Part shown: positions 1-3,694 of the stretch, piece after piece
Layout of the letters: each line of letters opens with the position of its first letter
Numbering within the stretch: the stretch's first letter is position 1
Origin: Coriobacteriia bacterium
Lineage (GTDB): Bacteria; Actinomycetota; Coriobacteriia; Coriobacteriales; UBA8131
NCBI GenBank assembly: GCA_009781525.1
Contig: WQXZ01000111.1
Coordinates: forward strand, 1-5,934
Direction: 5' to 3'
DNA length: 5,934 nucleotides
The notes under the pieces: model-generated
Database searches by the model: none
The model's input: only the letters and a program-made list of their open reading frames with translations
Told to the model about the DNA's origin: nothing
Translations under genes and position numbers: made by a program

Positions 1-101
1 GAACAAAGGTGCAAGACATAATCAGAGCAGAGCTTGTGCGAGAGCTAGGGTTAGTAGAATTGGATGAAACTGAAGCGGCGTTTGGCGAGGAGGTGAGCTA
101 G
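1..101 (+). CDS. 3' end of an unidentified upstream gene (partial)
   Basis: An open frame enters from the left edge (first complete codon at base 3) and ends with TAG at 99-101. It gives about 32 C-terminal residues, a charged, probably helical stretch beginning TKVQDIIRAELVRELGL and ending FGEEVS. The frame is open across the whole visible part. The ribosome binding site of the next gene (AGGAGGTG, about 88-95) lies inside its last codons, as expected for the end of a real cistron in a compact phage operon. Too little is visible to assign a family. The gene call is supported by the frame and the spacing to the next gene (3 bases between stop and ATG), not by homology. Confidence 0.6.
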   Translation, partial: TKVQDIIRAELVRELGLVELDETEAAFGEEVS

Positions 102-104
102 AGA

Positions 105-497
105 ATGGGTACAAAAATAATAAGTCATGAAGACACAGACAAAATAATGGATCTGCTGATGTTTAGAACAATAGAAAAAGTCGATGACAATTGTCTTTAT
201 CTTGACAATGGCGTGACATTAGAAATTATCCCAAATCGAGGTGGATGTGATTGTGGAGCAGGGGACTATTACTTAACAGCATTAAACCATGTCAAGAATG
301 CAATAACATATGTAAATTTTGTTGAAGATGAAGTAACAGACCTAAAAACAAGTGAATACAGACAGGTCTACTCTATCTATGTTTATGCTGAACACTATCA
401 ATTGCTAGCATCATGCGAAGGGGATGACGGTAGCGGGTATTACGGAACGGGCTATGACATCCATGTGACTTTTCCTGATGAGCGAGAGGTGCAGTAA
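105..497 (+). CDS. Small phage protein, DUF7448-like
   Basis: A 130-aa protein with no signal peptide or membrane segment. Seen in the sequence: an N-terminal strand region with LDNGVTLEI (residues 33-41), a Cys/Gly cluster GGCDCGAGDYYLTALN (46-61), and a Gly/Tyr-rich C-terminal motif EGDDGSGYYGTGYDIHV (105-121). From memory of the family, these three elements in this order match the small phage and bacterial domain called DUF7448, which has no established function. The match is recalled, not searched. The start is ATG at 105 with AGGAGGTG about 9 bases upstream. The stop TAA shares its last base with the next ATG (TAATG), suggesting translational coupling. The gene is clearly AT-richer than the right half of the window (about 38% G+C over 121-480 by hand count, against about 50% in samples of the endolysin), hinting at mosaic origin. 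Confidence 0.85.
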   Translation: MGTKIISHEDTDKIMDLLMFRTIEKVDDNCLYLDNGVTLEIIPNRGGCDCGAGDYYLTALNHVKNAITYVNFVEDEVTDLKTSEYRQVYSIYVYAEHYQLLASCEGDDGSGYYGTGYDIHVTFPDEREVQ

Positions 498-703
498 TGG
501 GAACAGTCGGAACAATCTACTGTGATGCTTGCAATAAATATTCGATACTCACACTAGCGACTGAAATGCCAGCAAGAGTTGATGACGGGCTAAACCATAT
601 TTACATGACCCTTGAGCTAACAGAAGAGTGGTTATGTGTGCCTGTGGAAGGTGGGCTTGAGACCTACTGCAATGAGTGTAAGGAGGTGCAAGATGAAAGT
701 TAA
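497..703 (+). CDS. 68-aa putative zinc-ribbon protein (two CxxC pairs)
   Basis: A 68-aa protein with a CxxC near the N-terminus (Cys9, Cys12, in YCDACNKY) and a second near the C-terminus (Cys58, Cys61, in YCNECKE). An extra Cys47 lies between them. Two CxxC knuckles framing about 45 residues are typical of a treble-clef or zinc-ribbon fold, so zinc binding is a reasonable inference; no nucleic-acid or enzyme signature is visible. The start ATG overlaps the upstream TAA by one base, with GAGAGGTG at 484-491. The 3' end overlaps the next gene by 11 bases. The next protein has the same size and cysteine layout (Cys8/Cys11 and Cys48/Cys51), so the two may be diverged relatives, although the rest of their sequences differ. 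Function unknown. Confidence 0.82.
   Translation: MGTVGTIYCDACNKYSILTLATEMPARVDDGLNHIYMTLELTEEWLCVPVEGGLETYCNECKEVQDES
681..688 (+). promoter_or_regulatory. Ribosome binding site fixing the start at 693
   Basis: AGGAGGTG lies 4 bases before ATG 693 (6 counting from AGGAGG) and inside the end of the previous gene. It decides against the longer open frame starting at 636, whose extra 19 residues only overlap the upstream gene and show no sensible protein pattern. Confidence 0.8.
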
Positions 704-899
704 AGCCTACATATGTGACCACTGTGGAAAACTTGCGCTACCAAACCATCATTTTAAAGCCAGAGCAAGCGAACTTGATACAATTAACAGTTTTGGAGAA
801 TTATGGTTTTGGCTTGATCGGAAAACTAGTATCTGTAGAACCTGCTGGCGTAGGTGGCGCGAATACGAACCGGAGGTTAAAAATGCCGATACTGATTGA
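693..899 (+). CDS. 68-aa putative zinc-ribbon protein
   Basis: A 68-aa protein beginning MKVKAYICDHCGKLALP. Cys8 and Cys11 form one knuckle; Cys48 and Cys51, in ICRTCWRRWREY, form the second. A Trp/Phe-rich stretch (residues 34-41) lies between. The layout predicts a small treble-clef zinc-binding fold; the basic, aromatic segment after the second knuckle (residues 49-58) could contact nucleic acid, but this is inference. ATG 693 is chosen because of the AGGAGGTG just upstream and because the first knuckle then falls at the same place as in the preceding protein. It overlaps the previous gene by 11 bases and the next by 17, so it is embedded in a tightly coupled run. No recognised family or function. 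Confidence 0.8.
   Translation: MKVKAYICDHCGKLALPNHHFKARASELDTINSFGELWFWLDRKTSICRTCWRRWREYEPEVKNADTD
871..877 (+). promoter_or_regulatory. Ribosome binding site fixing the start at 883
   Basis: CGGAGGT with 5 bases before ATG 883. It supports the 70-aa product over the longer open frame starting at 715, most of which would only be an out-of-frame reading of the previous gene. Confidence 0.75.
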
Positions 900-1095
900 T
901 ATGGAGATGCCAAGGGGTTGCATGGACTGTGCGTTGTCTCACCCAGAAGAGCTTACCTGTTCACCACGATTTTCTGGTAAGCAGTCTTCGTTAGCTAGAC
1001 CTGATGGGTGTCCGCTTACCGAAGTCCAAGACTTCGGCAATTTTCACATCACTGGCAGCCCAGAGCCGCCTAAAAAGGTCTGGAAGGAGGTTTGA
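883..1095 (+). CDS. 70-aa Cys-rich phage protein, PD-x-CPL family
   Basis: A 70-aa protein starting MPILIDMEMPRGCMDC, with Cys13, Cys16, Cys26 and Cys43 and the conserved-looking segment RPDGCPLTEV (39-48). From memory, short proteins of this pattern (hydrophobic start, D-M-x-M/K-P, CxxC, a middle Cys, then PDxCPL[IV]EV) are common hypothetical genes in phages and prophages of gut Bacillota; I know of no established function. Four cysteines suggest one zinc site. It is a tandem relative of the next gene: both have IDM/ADM, P-x-x-C-x-x-C and PD-x-CPL in the same order. A perfect 8-bp inverted repeat (1019-1037) lies in its coding sequence. The stop is followed one base later by the next gene's ATG, whose ribosome binding site sits in the last codons. 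Confidence 0.82.
   Translation: MPILIDMEMPRGCMDCALSHPEELTCSPRFSGKQSSLARPDGCPLTEVQDFGNFHITGSPEPPKKVWKEV
1019..1044 (+). terminator. Intragenic hairpin with short T run (possible attenuator)
   Basis: CCGAAGTC (1019-1026) and GACTTCGG (1030-1037) are perfect inverted repeats around a 3-base CAA loop, followed by CAATTTTC with four T at 1041-1044. The shape resembles a weak intrinsic terminator for plus-strand transcription, but it lies inside the coding sequence of the 70-aa protein and the T run is short. It may be a transcript-structure or attenuation element, or coincidence of codon choice for E-V-Q-D-F. Confidence 0.3.
1084..1090 (+). promoter_or_regulatory. Ribosome binding site fixing the start at 1097
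   Basis: AAGGAGG with 6 bases before ATG 1097. It supports the short product rather than the longer open frame from 1004, whose first 31 residues would overlap the previous gene out of frame. Confidence 0.78.
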
Positions 1096-1096
1096 T

Positions 1097-1336
1097 ATGG
1101 CAGTGATAATCGCTGACATGGATAAGCCGGACAGTTGCCGTGGATGCAGACTACGACAAGGTTTAATCATGAAAACTATGCGAGCTATCAGTTGGTGTGG
1201 TGCTGATAGAGATTGCAGGGACACACCGCGTGAGGGTATCCCCGATTGGTGTCCTTTGATACAAGTCACTTCGTGGACGGAGGTGTCAGATGGCAACAAA
1301 CTGATTGAAGCTATGAAGGTGGTTAGTGATGATTAG
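1097..1336 (+). CDS. 79-aa Cys-rich phage protein, PD-x-CPL family (tandem paralogue)
   Basis: A 79-aa protein starting MAVIIADMDKPDSCRGC, with Cys14, Cys17, Cys34, Cys40 and Cys52 and the segment IPDWCPLIQV (49-58). The pattern matches the preceding gene in order and spacing (CxxC near residue 14, PD-x-CPL about 26-35 residues later), so the two probably arose by tandem duplication and diverged strongly. The C-terminal tail after residue 58 is polar and lacks cysteine. A small zinc-binding fold is the likely structure; the role is unknown. The end overlaps the next gene by 8 bases (from ATG 1329), and a strong but apparently unproductive ribosome binding site plus ATG lies within its tail at 1279-1292. 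Confidence 0.8.
   Translation: MAVIIADMDKPDSCRGCRLRQGLIMKTMRAISWCGADRDCRDTPREGIPDWCPLIQVTSWTEVSDGNKLIEAMKVVSDD
1279..1304 (+). other. Four-codon minicistron with strong ribosome binding site
   Basis: GGAGG (1279-1283) is placed 6 bases before ATG 1290, as good as any start signal in the window, but the frame encodes only M-A-T-N before TGA at 1302-1304. It is in the same frame as the next gene (starts at 1326 or 1329), with a second TGA at 1311-1313 in between. It could be a leader or reinitiation peptide, a relic of an older and longer start of the downstream gene, or chance. Confidence 0.3.
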
Positions 1337-1565
1337 GTACAGTTTCCCCCCGCCTGGGGACGGAAGCACTACAACTAAAACCTCGAGGAATTATATCCAG
1401 ACATACGAATATCCTTGGCTTGATCCTAACTTACATGCAAAGAGGCTTGAGTATGAGTTGAAGCAAGCCAAAGCAGAGGTTAAAGAGTGGCGTGATAAGT
1501 GTTTATCACAAAGCAGCAGTGATTCGACAAAACATCAAAAGAAGCGGAAGAGCGTCTATTGTTAA
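1329..1565 (+). CDS. 78-aa hypothetical protein with predicted coiled coil
   Basis: A 78-aa protein from ATG 1329; GTG 1326 would add one residue. ATG is preferred because AAGGTGG (1316-1322) then stands 6 bases upstream. The N-terminal third is Pro/Thr/Tyr-rich (SFPPPGDGS, then YIQTYEYPW). Residues 34-59 (NLHAKRLEYELKQAKAEVKE and the following WRDKCL) form a charged, heptad-compatible helix, probably a short coiled coil. The tail is Ser/Lys-rich and basic, ending KKRKSVYC. No family is recognised; self-association and perhaps nucleic-acid contact through the basic tail are inferences. It overlaps the previous gene by 8 bases and is followed by a 47-base gap, the longest on the plus strand, in which I see no convincing promoter. 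Confidence 0.65.
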   Translation: MIRYSFPPPGDGSTTTKTSRNYIQTYEYPWLDPNLHAKRLEYELKQAKAEVKEWRDKCLSQSSSDSTKHQKKRKSVYC

Positions 1566-1612
1566 TTGCATCGCAAGAGGTGACAGCATTTACCTGATAA
1601 GGACTAACAGAA

Positions 1613-1948
1613 ATGAGCGATCAGCTTCAGAGAGCGATACATGACTGGGAGAGACTGATGGATGAGAGCGGAAAACCTGTAAGGGATACGAGTGAACTCA
1701 AGTGCAAGGACTGTGCGTACTACCGAGACCCTGAAAACCGTACCGAGCTTGCAGAGTACCTGACGGTATCACTATTCGAGCTAGGGTACTTTGGCGAGGA
1801 ATATGAGGGGATGGTAGCCACAGCGATAACCAGCTTACTCCACAGCTGGGGGATTTGTATGGCAGACCTTTACTTTGATGTTTACTCAGAAGCGCTTGTG
1901 GAGAGCGAAGAAGCATGTGCGGGGCTTTGTTTCGAGGAGGCACGATGA
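1613..1948 (+). CDS. 111-aa Cys-containing hypothetical protein
   Basis: A 111-aa acidic protein with CxxC at Cys31/Cys34 (KCKDCAYYRDP), Cys82 in a WGICMADLYFD segment, and Cys102/Cys106 near the C-terminus (ACAGLCFEEA). The middle (about 43-78) reads as amphipathic helices rich in Leu/Glu/Tyr. The spacing suggests a zinc site made from the first CxxC and the later cysteines, with a helical insertion between; this is inferred only from the cysteines. The start is ATG 1613 with AAGGA (1599-1603) 9 bases upstream, a weaker site than its neighbours have. The stop TGA overlaps the next ATG (ATGA), so the next gene is probably translationally coupled. No known family or function. Confidence 0.8.
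   Translation: MSDQLQRAIHDWERLMDESGKPVRDTSELKCKDCAYYRDPENRTELAEYLTVSLFELGYFGEEYEGMVATAITSLLHSWGICMADLYFDVYSEALVESEEACAGLCFEEAR
1934..1940 (+). promoter_or_regulatory. Ribosome binding site fixing the start at 1945
   Basis: GAGGAGG with 4 bases before ATG 1945. Together with the ATGA overlap with the upstream stop, it argues for this start rather than ATG 1915, which lies inside the previous gene without its own good site. Confidence 0.75.
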
Positions 1949-2223
1949 CAGTCTTAGATAAAGAGAAACTGTTAGCAGTATTAGAGCACCGTTGGGTAAT
2001 GGATTTAAGAACAAATACATTATTGGTTGCGAAAGATCAGTTACAGAGTATGATAGAAAGCGGCGATTATGACATTGAGCCTGAGACTGTGACGTTAGGT
2101 GACGGTAACGTTGTCGCGGTCGGGGACAGTGTAATGCTTGTCGGCATTAAGGACATCCGCGATCCAGCCCTGCAAGAAGTAAAAGCGATCGTCGGAAGCC
2201 ATGTATGGGTCTCAGACGTGTAA
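1945..2223 (+). CDS. 92-aa acidic hypothetical protein
   Basis: A 92-aa protein without cysteine, unlike most of its neighbours. Residues 3-17 are a probable helix. The following stretch predicts beta strands with turns: TLLVAKDQLQ (25-34), then TVTLGDGNVVAVGDSVMLVG (48-67), then KAIVGSHVWVSDV (80-92). The Gly-Asp-rich strand-turn-strand pattern suggests a small beta-barrel or SH3-like fold, but this is a reading of the pattern, not a family match. The start at 1945 overlaps the upstream stop (ATGA). Its 3' end overlaps a possible 35-aa reading frame by 19 bases. Function unknown. Confidence 0.78.
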   Translation: MTVLDKEKLLAVLEHRWVMDLRTNTLLVAKDQLQSMIESGDYDIEPETVTLGDGNVVAVGDSVMLVGIKDIRDPALQEVKAIVGSHVWVSDV

Positions 2224-2312
2224 GGCTACCTGAAGACCAGGTCGTGCACGCCAGCAACCTCATGGCCTTGATAGCTCCTCTCGAACTACAGTCTAAAGAG
2301 CAGGCAAAGTGA
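2205..2312 (+). CDS. Possible 35-aa peptide gene coupled to the HTH gene
   Basis: ATG 2205 opens a 35-codon frame ending TGA 2310-2312, starting MGLRRVRLPEDQVVHASNLM and ending in a Leu/Lys/Glu-rich helix-like tail. It fills the otherwise empty stretch between the 92-aa gene and the HTH gene. Its stop overlaps the GTG start of the next gene (GTGA), the coupling pattern seen at other junctions here. GGAAG (2194-2198) lies 6 bases before the ATG, a moderate site. No family is recognised and it is short enough to be chance; the exact overlap is the main support. If the next gene actually starts at ATG 2351, that support disappears. Confidence 0.42.
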   Translation: MGLRRVRLPEDQVVHASNLMALIAPLELQSKEQAK

Positions 2313-2830
2313 GGTACGAGCTTATACTCCGGTATTGGAGAGGAGGGAAGATGCAGGTCAGGAAACTATCTTTCGAGACCAAGAAATATAGCATGAAGGA
2401 GATTCCTGAGGAGTGGGCGGTAGCAAGTTATTCCAATGATATGAATGCAGTCATCAACTGTATCGCCTGTGGCGTGGAAGTCAGCTACGGCAAAAGCTAT
2501 AAATCAAGGCAATATCATACAAAGGCAGGAGTGGGCTATTCGGTGTGTGAGGACTGTTACAGCCAAGAGTGGGTTGAAGTAAACGTGCAAATGGATAGAA
2601 GGTTCGCAGACATCACCGAAAGAAGGGTGGATGAGATACTCCAAGTGGTCTCAGAGGAGACTAAAGGTCGGAATTGGTCGATATCGCAACTGGCAAAACA
2701 TATGGACGTGAACAGCGGCTCTCTCTCAAGGGTATTTGCGAAGAAAAGAAGGCTCCCTTTAGAATATATCGCTAGATTCGAGGAAGCCTTGGATCTGACT
2801 TTCGATTTCTCGCTCAGGCGAGAAGAATAG
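2309..2830 (+). CDS. Zinc-ribbon / helix-turn-helix protein, probable DNA-binding regulator
   Basis: A 173-aa protein with three parts. Residues 1-24 look like a beta hairpin (RYELILRYWRGGKMQVRKLS). Residues 51-83 hold a CxxC...CxxC zinc ribbon (Cys51, Cys54, Cys80, Cys83). Residues about 122-163 read as a helix-turn-helix of the Cro/CI (XRE) type: SISQLAKHMDVNSGSLSRVF is helix-turn-recognition helix, followed by basic KKRRLPLEYIARFEEAL. The inferred role is a sequence-specific DNA-binding regulator of phage genes. GTG 2309 is chosen because the first 14 residues read as a proper strand-turn and the codon overlaps the upstream TGA. ATG 2351 has a much better ribosome binding site (AGGAGGG, 2341-2347) and would give 159 aa; either may be right. 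It is the last gene of the plus-strand block and converges on the minus-strand block. Confidence 0.8.
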   Translation: MRYELILRYWRGGKMQVRKLSFETKKYSMKEIPEEWAVASYSNDMNAVINCIACGVEVSYGKSYKSRQYHTKAGVGYSVCEDCYSQEWVEVNVQMDRRFADITERRVDEILQVVSEETKGRNWSISQLAKHMDVNSGSLSRVFAKKRRLPLEYIARFEEALDLTFDFSLRREE

Positions 2831-2835
2831 GTTTT
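2807..2835 (+). terminator. Hairpin at the convergent gene junction (weak terminator candidate)
   Basis: TTCTCGC (2807-2813) pairs perfectly with GCGAGAA (2818-2824) around a TCAG loop, at the very end of the HTH gene. TTTT follows at 2832-2835, 7 bases after the stem, which is too far for a textbook terminator. A second small repeat, ATAG/CTAT, flanks those T. The place between convergent transcription units fits a termination region, but the structure is weak; on the minus strand no T run follows the stem. Confidence 0.33.
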
Positions 2836-2843
2836 CTATCCCG

Positions 2844-3683
2844 CTAAAGTACCGCAGTCGTGTCCAGGAACGCGATATCAGGGAGAGCTGCAACAGCAGC
2901 TGGGTCTGGATATACCGGCATATGGTTCGATGCCACAGTTCCCTTTATCAGCAAGGCACCAGCGAGACCAGGTTCCTGATCATTGAAGACGATGCCTTTA
3001 GCATCTCCGTCATTCGATGGCCAAATGGTGCCAGATGGTATCAGTCCGTCAACGATAAGTGGGGAGCTATCCGGGAAATCGATCGAGGGAATGAGCGCAT
3101 CACTTCTCTTACCCAGGAACCAGGTTTTATTCTGCGGCTTAACGACATCTGTGGTGGTGCTCGATGAAGGCTCAAAGCCTTCTCCAGCGGAATATTCTAT
3201 CTTTAAATATGCATAATAAAGACGAACAGTAGTCGTACCCATATATACTGGGTCTGTGCCAAGGAATCTGATTTGAGCTATCACATCACTGTCAATAGGT
3301 GTAAGTTCAACTGATCGCGATTGTATAAACACTGTATCCACTTTCCGCTCACTGAACACCTCTGAAATATTGCTGCCAATCACCTGATCTATCTTGGTGA
3401 TCAGATATCCATTATCATGATCCATAGAATAAGAAATGTATAACGCTATATTCTCTATGACTGAACTGGCTGGTAGCTTGCTCTTGATACTTGACTGAGA
3501 GAAAATAAGTCTTGTTGCGACAGTTCCACCTTCCGCCAAAGTGCCTCCGGCAGAAGTATAGGTTCCAATTTCCGGAGGAATATCCCCAAAATCCGTTTTA
3601 TACCGTATGTTCTCAAGCATATGGAATGGTGCTGCATCAGCAATATCTGTCCAAGTATCGAAATTGATTTTTTCAAAAGGCAT
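2844..3683 (-). CDS. Probable virion protein, head-fibre/decoration type C-terminal domain
   Basis: A 279-aa protein with no signal peptide, membrane segment or catalytic motif. The N-terminal part (about 20-165) is rich in beta strands and ends with YYAYLKIEYS, a terminal signature also closing the two modules of the neighbouring 418-aa protein. A Ser/Thr linker (173-178) follows. The C-terminal domain (176-279) contains KTWFLGKRSD, SGTIWPSNDGDAKGIVFNDQ, AGALLIKGTVASN and a final AALPDIAFLDTTAVL. From memory, the pattern G-T-x-x-P-x-N-D-x-x-A-x-GI, then AG-x-L-x-x-G-x-V, then P-x-I-x-FL occurs in phage head-fibre or decoration-type proteins, so attachment to the capsid or another virion part is inferred. 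ATG 3683 has AGGAGA (3691-3696) 7 bases upstream, overlapping the previous stop; the gap is 11 bases. Last gene of the block. Confidence 0.8.
   Translation of the reverse strand: MPFEKINFDTWTDIADAAPFHMLENIRYKTDFGDIPPEIGTYTSAGGTLAEGGTVATRLIFSQSSIKSKLPASSVIENIALYISYSMDHDNGYLITKIDQVIGSNISEVFSERKVDTVFIQSRSVELTPIDSDVIAQIRFLGTDPVYMGTTTVRLYYAYLKIEYSAGEGFEPSSSTTTDVVKPQNKTWFLGKRSDALIPSIDFPDSSPLIVDGLIPSGTIWPSNDGDAKGIVFNDQEPGLAGALLIKGTVASNHMPVYPDPAAVAALPDIAFLDTTAVL
2847..3158 (-). repeat. Copy 2 of a duplicated C-terminal domain (coding)
   Basis: Encodes residues 176-279 of the 279-aa protein. It aligns without gaps to residues 315-418 of the 418-aa protein (bases 3698-4009), with 68 of 104 positions identical by hand count. 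DNA similarity is also visible, for example the shared minus-strand counterpart of CATTGAAGACGATGCC near 2982 and 3832. Confidence 0.85.
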
Positions 3684-3694
3684 GTTGCACTCTC

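Noticed and set aside
636..692. Upstream extension of the 68-aa gene to ATG 636
   Set aside because: The extension lies in another frame of the previous gene and the strong ribosome binding site is at 681-688, just before ATG 693.
1566..1600. Possible promoter (TTGCAT followed by TGATAA) before the 111-aa gene
   Set aside because: The spacing between the two hexamer-like elements is 23 bases, and no better -10 element stands at 16-18 bases.
991..1943. Minus-strand open frames opposite the small plus-strand genes (991-1299, 1698-1943)
   Set aside because: Fully antisense to better-supported genes, with no good ribosome binding site and no recognisable protein pattern.
3384..3410. CTGATC/GATCAG inverted repeat as an operator
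   Set aside because: Only 6 bp with a long loop, inside a well-supported coding sequence; such repeats are expected by chance.
3455..3676. Minus-strand frame of 73 codons inside the 279-aa gene
   Set aside because: Overlaps the N-terminal part of the 279-aa gene in another frame, without its own start signal or coupling.
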